Assembly: GCA_903863905.1 (NCBI GenBank)
Contig: CAIPDT010000084.1
Span: forward strand, 1-43,499
Reading direction: 5' to 3'
DNA: 43,499 nucleotides
From: an uncultured Methylococcaceae bacterium
GTDB taxonomy: Bacteria; Pseudomonadota; Gammaproteobacteria; Methylococcales; Methylomonadaceae
Below are positions 36,145-43,499 of this stretch, piece after piece. Made by a program: the position numbers and the translations under genes. The notes under the pieces were generated by a model. It worked only from the letters and a program-made list of their open reading frames with translations, did no database searches and had not been told where the DNA came from. Positions within the stretch are counted from its first letter, which is position 1. Each line of letters opens with the position of its first letter.

Positions 36145-37293
36145 TTAAACTCCTAAACGATTACACATAAGCGTCATTAAGGAATCGGCAATCACAATAA
36201 AAACAATACCGGTAACCACCGCGGAGGTTGCTGCCTCACCGACGGCTGAAGCACTACGACCACATTGCATGCCTCGTAAACAGCCAGACAACGCAATTAA
36301 CACCCCAAACACCGCACACTTAATAATACCTATCGTTAAATCCATTAAATGTACCGAACTTGCCGTCCGATTAAGATACTCTAACCAAGACACATCAAAA
36401 AAACCTACCGTGACTAAGGAGCCGCCTATCATGCCCATTAAATCGGCATATAAACATAATAAGGGCATCACCATAACCAATGCCAAAATACGCGGCAACA
36501 CCAAAAACTCCATCGGTGCAAAGCCCATGGTTTTAAGCGCATCAATTTCACTATTGACTTGCATTGTACCCAACTGAGCCGCATAAGCAGCCCCTGTGCG
36601 CCCTGACATAATAATGGCGGCCATTAAGCCCCCCATTTCACGGGTCATCCCTAACCCCACTAAATTAGCAATATAAATCTGTGCCCCAAATAAAGCTAAT
36701 TGCAGAGCCCCCACAAACGCCAAAATCAAACCCACCAGTAAACTAATTAACGTAATAATCGGCAGTGCGGAAGGGCCACATTCTTGAATATTTAAGGCTA
36801 AATCGACCCAGCGAAAACGCGCCTTACCGCGAATTAAAGCCCAAAAACTTAAAGCCACCTCGCCCGTAAACGTCACCAATGCATTGGCCTCTTTAACACA
36901 ACGTAAGCCCATGTAACCTACGACTTCAAAAAAAGACCTGTGTGTTAATTGACGTCTTGCGCCGACCCGTTCAGGTACGGCATACACTAAACTTAATAAA
37001 CCCTGAATACCCGCAGGCAACGTAGACGTATTAACAATCAACGCTTGCCGTTGACCGCAATCAATCAAACGGATTAAATCTGTCATCAGTAAACTGTCCC
37101 AGCGCCCCAACGATTGGGTACTAAAAACCACCTGCTTAATACCTGAAGAAGCCTGCATTTGGGTCAATAAAGCATTTAAACATGGCGTCTTAGCCTCAAG
37201 CACCCAATCACCGACCAAACTCACCTCTAGCGTCTCTTGATGAAGTGTTACGTCTAGTTTACACAACACCTCATTGACATAAGACTGGGTCAT
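36145..37293 (-). CDS. mlaE: MlaE-type permease with N-terminal STAS domain
   Basis: A 382-residue permease. The first ~110 residues form a STAS-like domain (LEVSLVGDWVLEAKTPCLNALLTQM), a part that is a separate protein (MlaB) in E. coli. The MlaE domain follows, with the family signature GLGMTREMGGLMAAIIMSGRTGAAYAAQLGTM and NSEIDALKTMGFAP, and five or six membrane helices. This architecture explains the absence of a separate mlaB. It is the first gene of the four-gene transport operon. Confidence 0.92.
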   Translation of the reverse strand: MTQSYVNEVLCKLDVTLHQETLEVSLVGDWVLEAKTPCLNALLTQMQASSGIKQVVFSTQSLGRWDSLLMTDLIRLIDCGQRQALIVNTSTLPAGIQGLLSLVYAVPERVGARRQLTHRSFFEVVGYMGLRCVKEANALVTFTGEVALSFWALIRGKARFRWVDLALNIQECGPSALPIITLISLLVGLILAFVGALQLALFGAQIYIANLVGLGMTREMGGLMAAIIMSGRTGAAYAAQLGTMQVNSEIDALKTMGFAPMEFLVLPRILALVMVMPLLCLYADLMGMIGGSLVTVGFFDVSWLEYLNRTASSVHLMDLTIGIIKCAVFGVLIALSGCLRGMQCGRSASAVGEAATSAVVTGIVFIVIADSLMTLMCNRLGV

Positions 37294-37362
37294 AAAATTA
37301 CTCTCATAAAATTTTATTTTGATTTTAAATTAACCCAAAGCACACAGCCCAATACCCCGAAG

Positions 37363-38241
37363 CTAAGCAGAAGGAATCGTTAACTGAGAACAGCCCTGTA
37401 AATGCGCTGGATTCCAATGCGTCATTCCCCAAGCCAATAACTCATCAACACTCGCTTCTTTAAGGGCATTCGGTGGATTTTGCTTTAACAACGTCAATAG
37501 CTTAAATATAAGACTCTCAGGCTGAGTTAAATCAACTGCAGTGGCCAAGGTTTGCTTACTCAGTTTGTAGCCCTGTTCGTCAATAATAATAGGCACATGC
37601 ATATAACTCGGCAAAGTGTACCCTAAAACGTGATGCAAGAAAATTTGTCGAGGCGTTGAATCCAATAAATCATAACCTCTAACAACCTGATTAATCCCTT
37701 GCAAATGATCATCAACCACCACTGCAAACTGATAAGCCATGATCTGATCTTTCCTTTTCAAAATGAAATCACCCTGCTCAGATAAACATTCAGAGACAGA
37801 ACCCTGCAAGACATCCTTAAAAGAAAGCCGCTGCTGATCGGTTTTTATGCGCCAAGCATGAGGCAAAACCAAATCAATAGTCTGATATCTACACCTACCG
37901 TTATAGCGTTGTGTTAAGGTTTTACGACTACAAATACAGGGGTAAATTAATTGATGGAGCGCTAATTGTTCAAGAACTTGATGATAGACGTCTAAGGTTT
38001 GACTTTGATAAGCCACCTTGCCATCCCAATATAAACCTAGTGTATCTAACGTGGATAAAATGCTCTCAACAGAGCCTTTAATATTGCGAGGCGTGTCAAG
38101 ATCATCTATACGCAACAACCACTGACCCTGCTGTGAACGTGCTTGTAAAAAACTCGCTAACGCCGTATAGACAGAGCCAAAATGTAACGGGCCGGTAGGC
38201 GAAGGTGCGAACCGGCCAATGTAAGTTTGTTTTTGAAACAC
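37363..38241 (-). CDS. gluQ: glutamyl-Q tRNA(Asp) synthetase
   Basis: Attaches glutamate to queuosine in tRNA(Asp). It resembles the catalytic half of GluRS and lacks the anticodon-binding domain. The 292 residues show the HIGH-like sequence PSPTGPLHFGS, the zinc cysteines C102, C104 and C117, and a KMSKS-like KLSKQ. It starts with GTG at 38241, 11 bases after dksA. The dksA-gluQ pair is conserved in gammaproteobacteria. Confidence 0.94.
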   Translation of the reverse strand: MFQKQTYIGRFAPSPTGPLHFGSVYTALASFLQARSQQGQWLLRIDDLDTPRNIKGSVESILSTLDTLGLYWDGKVAYQSQTLDVYHQVLEQLALHQLIYPCICSRKTLTQRYNGRCRYQTIDLVLPHAWRIKTDQQRLSFKDVLQGSVSECLSEQGDFILKRKDQIMAYQFAVVVDDHLQGINQVVRGYDLLDSTPRQIFLHHVLGYTLPSYMHVPIIIDEQGYKLSKQTLATAVDLTQPESLIFKLLTLLKQNPPNALKEASVDELLAWGMTHWNPAHLQGCSQLTIPSA

Positions 38242-38252
38242 AACAAACTTAG

Positions 38253-38687
38253 TTAGCCCATTTGCTTCTCTCTAATTTCATCCAGTGTTTTGCAATCAAT
38301 ACACAAACTTGCAGTCGGTCTCGCTTCTAAACGACGAATACCAATTTCAATACCACATGACTCACAAAAACCATAATCACCTGATTCAATTTCTTTAAGA
38401 GAATCATCAATTTTCTTAATTAATTTACGTTCCCGATCACGCGTTCTGAGCTCTAAACTAAATTCTGATTCCTGAGTCGCACGATCATTAGGGTCTGGAA
38501 AGTTAGCCGCGTCATCCTGCATATGATGCACAGTACGATCGACTTCATGCATTAATTCAGCTTTCCAATTCTTTAGAATAACCTCAAAATGTTTCAATTG
38601 AGTTTCATTCATATACTCCTCACCCTCGGTTTCAACATACGGCTTAAAACTAAACGGTGAAGCAGTCGATTTTGTACTATCGGTCAT
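38253..38687 (-). CDS. dksA: RNA polymerase-binding transcription factor DksA
   Basis: Works with ppGpp in the stringent response, reaching into the RNA polymerase secondary channel. The 144 residues have a coiled coil with the tip aspartates D65 and D68 ([10 protein letters not shown]) and the zinc cysteines C108-x2-C111 and C129-x2-C132 within [18 protein letters not shown]. The start has a perfect AGGAG site. It is cotranscribed with gluQ from the promoter at 38727-38755. Confidence 0.97.
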   Translation of the reverse strand: MTDSTKSTASPFSFKPYVETEGEEYMNETQLKHFEVILKNWKAELMHEVDRTVHHMQDDAANFPDPNDRATQESEFSLELRTRDRERKLIKKIDDSLKEIESGDYGFCESCGIEIGIRRLEARPTASLCIDCKTLDEIREKQMG

Positions 38688-38726
38688 CCATTAACTCCTA
38701 AAGACAGGATAAATAAAAACTTGGCA

Positions 38727-38755
38727 TTTTTAGCAGAATAAACCTCAGTTAGCAA
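38727..38755 (-). promoter_or_regulatory. promoter of dksA
   Basis: Minus-strand -35 TTGCTA, a 17-base spacer, and an extended -10 TGC-TAAAAA, giving a start about 32 bases before the dksA ATG. It is a fair sigma-70 match in the divergent dksA-rhodanese gap. Confidence 0.45.
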
Positions 38756-38803
38756 GTATTATTAATATTACGACACATTGAAATTCCTCAACCTACCCAT
38801 TTT

Positions 38804-38812
38804 TGATAGAAT
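38804..38812 (+). promoter_or_regulatory. possible extended -10 promoter of the rhodanese gene
   Basis: TGATAGAAT is an extended -10 (TG-N-TAGAAT, 5/6), 46 bases before the ATG. No good -35 is seen, as is usual for this class. Confidence 0.35.
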
Positions 38813-38858
38813 ACCTCTCGCCTTGATACCGACATTCACTCACCTACCTAGGAACCTT

Positions 38859-39182
38859 ATGAGCGTTAAACCACTCTCCGTTACCGAACTTAACCAAAAG
38901 CGCCAACAAAACCAAGCTCTCTTTTTATTAGATGTTAGAGAGCCTAATGAATACCAATACGCCCATATCGCCGATAGCGTTCTTATTCCACTGCGACAAA
39001 TTCCCAATCGCTTAACTGATCTTAACCTGGATGACGAAATTGTTGTAGTGTGTCATCACGGCATGCGCAGCCAACAAGCCGCTCAATATTTAGTACAACA
39101 AGGCTTTAAGAATGTCTCCAACTTAACCGGTGGCATTGACGCGTGGTCCTGCACTTGTGACAGTTCAGTACCTCGATATTAA
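38859..39182 (+). CDS. single-domain rhodanese (sulfurtransferase)
   Basis: A 107-residue cytoplasmic rhodanese. I start at ATG 38859 with AGGAA upstream; the longer TTG frame adds an unconserved sequence. The catalytic Cys is C65 in the active loop CHHGMR, the end of the domain is NLTGGIDAWS, and the CTC tripeptide (C98-C100) before the usual DSSVPRY tail adds two cysteines. The donor and acceptor of sulfur are unknown. Confidence 0.9.
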   Translation: MSVKPLSVTELNQKRQQNQALFLLDVREPNEYQYAHIADSVLIPLRQIPNRLTDLNLDDEIVVVCHHGMRSQQAAQYLVQQGFKNVSNLTGGIDAWSCTCDSSVPRY

Positions 39183-39275
39183 TCGCTAAAGATCCCCTAT
39201 TAGGAAAAAAAATACGCGTTAACTGCAAATAGCATTATGATAGCGGATTAAAATCACACATTGTAAGGATTAATC

Positions 39276-39512
39276 ATGCCCTATACTCAAGATATTGTAG
39301 ACGAAATTAACATTCTAGTACGCTATAACTTAAATACCACGCAAGAAGGTATTAAAGTTCATAAAACAGCGGCACCTGAAACCATTGCAGCCACAAAACG
39401 TTTATACGACAAAGGCTTAGTGACACAAGAAGATGGCGGTTATTTAACAAACCTAGGCCATGAAGCCGCAGAACAAGCTCAAACGGTCTTAAACCTTCTT
39501 AACCCGGCTTAA
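39276..39512 (+). CDS. small conserved protein, TIGR02647 family
   Basis: A 78-residue protein. The sequence (YTQDIVDEINILVRYNLNTTQEGIKVHK, then GLVTQEDGGYLTNLGHEAAEQAQ) fits the TIGR02647 family of small gammaproteobacterial proteins of unknown function. It has a winged-helix-like pattern and may bind DNA, which is unproved. The ATG has AAGGA nearby. It ends before a shared terminator with rpoH. Confidence 0.85.
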   Translation: MPYTQDIVDEINILVRYNLNTTQEGIKVHKTAAPETIAATKRLYDKGLVTQEDGGYLTNLGHEAAEQAQTVLNLLNPA

Positions 39513-39543
39513 GTGTCACCGGCTTAAAACATAAGTCTAATAA

Positions 39544-39585
39544 CAAACAAGGCCCAACGATACTACTATCGATGGGCCTTGTTTG
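39544..39585. terminator. bidirectional terminator between the TIGR02647 gene and rpoH
   Basis: CAAACAAGGCCCA and TGGGCCTTGTTTG make a 13-bp stem, continued by CGATA and TATCG inside. The gene stops are 32 bases to the left and 20 to the right on opposite strands, so it serves both. Confidence 0.85.
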
Positions 39586-39604
39586 AATAAATCCCAACCT
39601 CTTA

Positions 39605-40462
39605 TTACGCCTCAAACGTAACAGAAGTCTTAATTTTTTTCATCGCGTTTTGTTCTAACTGTCTAATTCTTTCAGCAGACACATTGTAACGTTCGGCTAA
39701 TTCATGCAACGTTGCTTTTTTCTCTGCCAACCAACGACTGGATAAAATATCAAAGCTACGGGCATCTAATTGGGCCATTGCATCTGCCAATTTATCTTGA
39801 CCGTGTCCTTCCCAATCAGCTTCCTCAAGTAAGATAGAAGGATCAGCGCCATATTGTTGTAAATAATGCGCCGGATAAGCCGTACTCTCTTCACCCGATT
39901 CGTCCACAGGCATATCAAAAGACATATCATGGCTGCCTAAACGCTTTTCCATTTCGTAAACATCACTTAACTCAACATTCAAGTTCTCAGCAATCGCCAT
40001 GGCTTCTGCATTGGATAACCAGCCGATATCTTGCTTAGACTTTCTTAAGTTAAAAAATAATTTACGCTGCGCCTTAGTCGTGGCAATTTTAACAATGCCC
40101 CAATTTTTAATCACATATTCATGGATTTCGGCTTTAATCCAATGCACCGCAAACGAGACTAAACGCACGCCCATATCCGGGTCAAAACGTTTAACGGCCT
40201 TCATTAAGCCAATATTACCCTCTTGAATAATATCGGGCATCGATAAACCATAACCGCTATAGCCCCTAGCCACGTGCACCACAAAACGTAAATTAGTCAT
40301 GACCAACTCACGGGCAGCCTCTAAGTCCCCGTCATCTCTAAATCTTAAAGTCAGGTCACGTTCTTGTTCGGACGTTAACCGAGGCATTTGGCGAACTAAA
40401 TTTAAATAGGCATCAAATGTTCCGACAGACAAATTAATAGGTAAAGCGATTGCATTACTCAT
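39605..40462 (-). CDS. rpoH: RNA polymerase heat-shock sigma factor RpoH (sigma-32)
   Basis: Directs transcription of chaperones and proteases after heat shock. The 285 residues show region 2 (TNLRFVVHVARGYSGYGLSMPDIIQEGNIGLMKAVKRFDP), the RpoH box QRKLFFNLR at 132-140, which is diagnostic, and region 4 with LAEKKATLHELAERYNVSAERIRQLEQNAMKKI. A good AGGAG site precedes the ATG. It lies 81 bases below ftsX, as in E. coli, but here it has its own promoter overlapped by a CIRCE element. Confidence 0.97.
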   Translation of the reverse strand: MSNAIALPINLSVGTFDAYLNLVRQMPRLTSEQERDLTLRFRDDGDLEAARELVMTNLRFVVHVARGYSGYGLSMPDIIQEGNIGLMKAVKRFDPDMGVRLVSFAVHWIKAEIHEYVIKNWGIVKIATTKAQRKLFFNLRKSKQDIGWLSNAEAMAIAENLNVELSDVYEMEKRLGSHDMSFDMPVDESGEESTAYPAHYLQQYGADPSILLEEADWEGHGQDKLADAMAQLDARSFDILSSRWLAEKKATLHELAERYNVSAERIRQLEQNAMKKIKTSVTFEA

Positions 40463-40495
40463 GGTATCTCCTAGGGGGAAAAATTTTTTATGATT

Positions 40496-40522
40496 TTAGC
40501 ACTCTCTAACAGAGTGTGCTAA
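40496..40522 (-). promoter_or_regulatory. CIRCE element (HrcA operator) over the rpoH promoter
   Basis: Plus strand: TTAGCACTC, nine bases, then GTGTGCTAA. The CIRCE consensus is TTAGCACTC-N9-GAGTGCTAA, so 17 of 18 arm bases match with the exact nine-base spacer. On the minus strand the dyad covers a promoter-like -35 TTAGCA (40517-40522) and, after 18 bases, a -10 TAAAAT (40493-40498). It ends 33 bases before the rpoH ATG. HrcA bound here should block rpoH transcription. hrcA is not in this window. Confidence 0.8.
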
Positions 40523-40543
40523 TAATTTTTTATCCTAACTGAG

Positions 40544-41563
40544 TTAACGGGTCTTTTTACCATAAATAAAACAAATTAAAACCAACCAAGATCCCAAAAT
40601 ACCTAATAAAGAAGACGCAGCGATTAAAGCAAAACTCTCCGTAAAACTTAAAAATAACAAATGAAAAGTTCCACCATACAAACTGGATAACGCTTCAACG
40701 GAATGATTTAAAATCAGCATAAAGATCGCTACAATAAACCAAGCGGCCACCCCCGAAAAAAAGCCGATCCAAAACCCCGTATACAAAAAAGGTCGCTGAA
40801 TAAACGCATTCGTTGCCCCCACCAATTTAGAGATAACCACCTCTTCACGGCGCTGATGTAATTCTAAGCGGACCGTATTACCAATCACAAACAACACTGC
40901 CGCGCCTAACAATACACTTAATAAATTAGCAAACAATCGAACCACCGCCACAATAGCTTGCAATCGTTCCACCCACTGTAAATCCATTTGTGCAAAATCA
41001 ACATCCGGTGATTGCTCAAAGCTTTTTAACAAAATACTTAACGATTCTTTATCATCCAAAGTATTTTTAGGAAGTACTTCTAAAACAATCGGCAACGGGT
41101 TAGTTTCTAAATGATTAATCGCTTCGCCAAAACCGCTGTACGTTTTAAATTCGGTTAATGCTTGCTCTTTAGTAATGACTTTAACCGACTGCACGGCTTG
41201 ATTTAAACGAATACTGTCGGCCAATTTTTTAGCATGAGCCTCAGACACATCTTGCCGTAAAAATAACGAAATTTGATTACTGGTTTCTAAGTTTGCGGTT
41301 AATTGCTGTAAATTAGACACCAAAATATAAAAACCACCTGCCAATGAAATCGCAATGGCTAACACAGCAATGGTAATGGTTGAATTATAAGGCGTAGCCA
41401 ATAAACGCCCCAAACTCGAAAACAACGCATGCGCATGCAAATCACGATGCGCATTAATCTTATCCTTAAACGTGCCGCCCGCGACCATTGTCTTACGCGA
41501 CTCTAGTTTAGGTGCCTTAATCGGAGGATCTTTTTTAATACGATTTTTATTACGATACTTCAT
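40544..41563 (-). CDS. ftsX: cell division protein FtsX
   Basis: The membrane partner of FtsE that controls septal amidases. The 339 residues have a basic cytoplasmic N-terminus (KYRNKNRIKKDPPIKAPKLESRK), a first helix at about residue 62, a large periplasmic loop with QISLFLRQDVSEAHAKKLADSI, and three C-terminal helices including LLSVLLGAAVLFVIGNTVRLELHQRREEV. The stop of ftsE is 3 bases upstream. It is followed by rpoH. Confidence 0.95.
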   Translation of the reverse strand: MKYRNKNRIKKDPPIKAPKLESRKTMVAGGTFKDKINAHRDLHAHALFSSLGRLLATPYNSTITIAVLAIAISLAGGFYILVSNLQQLTANLETSNQISLFLRQDVSEAHAKKLADSIRLNQAVQSVKVITKEQALTEFKTYSGFGEAINHLETNPLPIVLEVLPKNTLDDKESLSILLKSFEQSPDVDFAQMDLQWVERLQAIVAVVRLFANLLSVLLGAAVLFVIGNTVRLELHQRREEVVISKLVGATNAFIQRPFLYTGFWIGFFSGVAAWFIVAIFMLILNHSVEALSSLYGGTFHLLFLSFTESFALIAASSLLGILGSWLVLICFIYGKKTR

Positions 41564-41566
41564 AAT

Positions 41567-42223
41567 CTACTCCGCCACCAATTGACCATGATCTAACTTT
41601 AAGACCCGGTGATTCAATTTAGTAATTAAAGAAATATCATGCGAAGCAATTAAAATAGTCACCCCCACCTGCTGAAATTGTTCAAACAACGTCATAATCT
41701 CAGCAGACAAGGCTGGATCAAGATTTCCCGTGGGTTCATCGGCAATAATAATGGGGGGTTTATTAACCACCGCTCTGGCAATCCCTACCCGCTGTTGTTC
41801 CCCACCCGATAACGCAAAAGGATATTTTTTCTCTTTGCCGTTTAAACTAACTTTATCTAAAGACGCTCTAACCCTACGCGTTACCTCATGATGACTATAG
41901 CCCGCAATCACTAAAGGTAACGCCACGTTATCAAACACCGTTCTATCTTGTAACAACTTATAATCTTGATAGATAAAGCCCATTTTCCGTCTAATGTAAG
42001 GCACTTGACTGTCTTTAGCCGAACTTAAATCTTGTTCATCCACTAATATTTGCCCTCGACTGCAGCGCTCCGTCACCGAAATAAGTCTTAATAAAGTACT
42101 TTTTCCCGCCCCGGAATGCCCCGTCAAAAAAGCCATTTCGCCACGCTGCAAATGAAAACTGACATTACGCAACACATCACCTGTTTCAGGATACCGTTTA
42201 CTGACATTGACGAAATTAATCAT
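41567..42223 (-). CDS. ftsE: cell division ATP-binding protein FtsE
   Basis: The ABC ATPase of the FtsEX divisome complex. The 218 residues contain Walker [10 protein letters not shown] (35-43), the Q-loop region [11 protein letters not shown], the signature [14 protein letters not shown], Walker [14 protein letters not shown] and the His of ASHD. It lies 5 bases after ftsY and 3 before ftsX. Confidence 0.96.
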   Translation of the reverse strand: MINFVNVSKRYPETGDVLRNVSFHLQRGEMAFLTGHSGAGKSTLLRLISVTERCSRGQILVDEQDLSSAKDSQVPYIRRKMGFIYQDYKLLQDRTVFDNVALPLVIAGYSHHEVTRRVRASLDKVSLNGKEKKYPFALSGGEQQRVGIARAVVNKPPIIIADEPTGNLDPALSAEIMTLFEQFQQVGVTILIASHDISLITKLNHRVLKLDHGQLVAE

Positions 42224-42228
42224 AGTTT

Positions 42229-43499
42229 TTAATCTTTTACAAATAAGGCATCAACAAATAACTCGGCATCAAAATCTTGTAAATCTTCAATACCTTCCCC
42301 GATACCAATAAAACGAATCGGCAAGCCCGTATGTTTAGCTAAAGCAAAAATAACACCGCCTTTAGCCGTACCATCTAACTTAGTTAACGCTAAACCGGTT
42401 AGTGCCACTGTTTCATTAAATATCTTAGCTTGTGACAAAGCATTTTGTCCGGTCCCGGCATCTAACACCAACAACACTTCATGGGGCGCTGATTCATCCA
42501 GTTTCCCCATAATGCGCTTCACCTTCCTTAATTCTTCCATTAAATTAGATTTAGTCTGCAAACGCCCTGCGGTATCCGCGATTAACACATCAATGCCTTT
42601 CGCTTTGGCTGATTGTAAACCATCATAAATAACAGACGCCGAATCTGCTCCGGTATGCTGCGCCACCACTTGAATACCATTGCGCTCACCCCAGACTTGA
42701 AGTTGTTCAACCGCCGCCGCTCTAAAGGTATCCCCGGCGGCCAACATCACACTATGACCTTGCGCTTGTAACCGATTAGCCAGCTTACCAATGGTCGTGG
42801 TTTTACCCGCACCATTGACACCCACCACTAAAATAACAAACGGGGTATCTTGCTTAGGAATCTCAAGCGGAATATTGCACGGCTTTAAAATACTCAATAA
42901 TTCTGCTTTCAACGCCGTTGATAAAGCCTCACCATCGGTTAACTGATGACGTTCAAGACGTTTGGTTAATCGCCGAATAATTTCAGTCGTGGCATCAACA
43001 CCCACATCAGCCATCAATAAATTGGCTTCAATCTCTTCTAATAAATCATCCGTAATGGCACTTTGACCCAACGGCAAGTTGGCCAATAAACCACCCAAAC
43101 CTGAACGTGTTCTTTTTAACTGTGATTTAAGACGCAAATATAACGATTCTGGCAACGGTTCTTCATAAGGCGCCTCCAAAGTCGTCGTCGCAGACAACGG
43201 CACATCTACCGTTCTTACCGCTGGTTTATCCGTGACCTTATCCGCGGGAACAAACGCTTCAAACCCAGCATAACGACTATAAAAACTAATCGCGATCAAC
43301 GGTAACATTAATAAGGCAGCCAAACCCTCATGAATCGGTGCCACAACCAACGGTAACGCCAACTTAATGGCTAGTATCGCCAAGCCAATCAAGACAAATA
43401 ATAAGCCGCCTAACCACAAACCGGCTGTTTTAACGGCGGCCGATGACTTCGTTTGCGTTGCTGTAAACAACACCGCACTTAACAGCAAAAATACCAGTA
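42229..43499 (-). CDS. ftsY: SRP receptor FtsY, 5' end beyond the window
   Basis: The membrane receptor for SRP. The frame stays open to the window edge with no ATG near the right end, so the start lies outside (the TTG at 43488 is just the first candidate). The NG domain (roughly residues 115-419 from that TTG) is complete: G1 GVNGAGKTTT, G3 DTAGRLQ, G4 TKLDGTAKGG. Upstream it has a hydrophobic region of two or three membrane helices (AGLWLGGLLFVLIGLAIL, LAALLMLPLIAISFYS, and a further one at the edge) in place of the long acidic A domain of E. coli FtsY. Followed by ftsE, as in most gammaproteobacteria. Confidence 0.9.
   Translation of the reverse strand, partial: LVFLLLSAVLFTATQTKSSAAVKTAGLWLGGLLFVLIGLAILAIKLALPLVVAPIHEGLAALLMLPLIAISFYSRYAGFEAFVPADKVTDKPAVRTVDVPLSATTTLEAPYEEPLPESLYLRLKSQLKRTRSGLGGLLANLPLGQSAITDDLLEEIEANLLMADVGVDATTEIIRRLTKRLERHQLTDGEALSTALKAELLSILKPCNIPLEIPKQDTPFVILVVGVNGAGKTTTIGKLANRLQAQGHSVMLAAGDTFRAAAVEQLQVWGERNGIQVVAQHTGADSASVIYDGLQSAKAKGIDVLIADTAGRLQTKSNLMEELRKVKRIMGKLDESAPHEVLLVLDAGTGQNALSQAKIFNETVALTGLALTKLDGTAKGGVIFALAKHTGLPIRFIGIGEGIEDLQDFDAELFVDALFVKD

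Noticed and set aside
36269-36577. 102-codon open frame on the plus strand opposite mlaE
   Set aside because: Antisense to the conserved permease signature; no family pattern of its own.
1-43499. tRNA, rRNA, insertion sequence, prophage or CRISPR
   Set aside because: I saw no cloverleaf-like clusters, transposase or integrase motifs, phage genes or regularly spaced repeats.

Overview
The window is a low-GC (about 40% by eye) stretch of a gammaproteobacterial chromosome. The support is gene order: dusB-fis, purH-purD, rpsP-rimM-trmD-rplS, ffh-ypjD, dksA-gluQRS and ftsY-ftsE-ftsX-rpoH are all classic gammaproteobacterial neighbourhoods. I cannot fix the genus. The mixture, including an orphan Cys/Trp-rich membrane protein, would suit a Methylococcales-like lineage, but that is a guess. 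I see no rRNA, tRNA, insertion sequence, prophage or CRISPR array.

Layout. 1-981 is a gene-free, AT-rich stretch full of perfect inverted repeats. It ends in a good sigma-54-type promoter in front of a TPR membrane protein gene, which overlaps an MgtA-type P-ATPase gene. 4495-9083 holds aroQ, accB-accC, prmA and an rlmI-type methyltransferase. 9102-9826 holds a tiny stand-alone metal-binding domain protein and a membrane protein I do not recognise. 9857-14061 is dusB-fis-purH-purD. From 14104 most genes lie on the minus strand: parC-msrB-apeB, then rpsP-rimM-trmD-rplS, then ffh, with ypjD facing the other way.

22534-33639 is a complete Tad/Flp pilus locus, transcribed right to left: tadA, tadB, tadC, tadD, flp, a terminator, tadV (prepilin peptidase), rcpC/cpaB, rcpA/cpaC secretin, a small lipoprotein, tadE, a tadG-like gene, tadZ and an isoprenylcysteine-methyltransferase-like gene. 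Together these should build, energise and secrete a thin adhesive pilus. 33717-37293 is an Mla-type phospholipid ABC transporter (STAS-permease, ATPase, MCE protein and PqiC-like lipoprotein). 37363-39512 holds dksA-gluQRS, a rhodanese and a small conserved protein. The right end is the ftsY-ftsE-ftsX-rpoH cluster; ftsY runs off the window edge.

The points I find most worth checking are a CIRCE (HrcA operator) sequence lying on the rpoH promoter, which would join the HrcA and sigma-32 heat-shock circuits; the metal-binding/orphan membrane protein pair at 9102-9826; the sigma-54 promoter and palindrome-rich region in front of the TPR-MgtA pair; and a membrane-spanning N-terminal extension on FtsY. 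Several gene starts were moved from the longest open frame to an internal ATG because of ribosome-binding sites, overlap geometry or family length.
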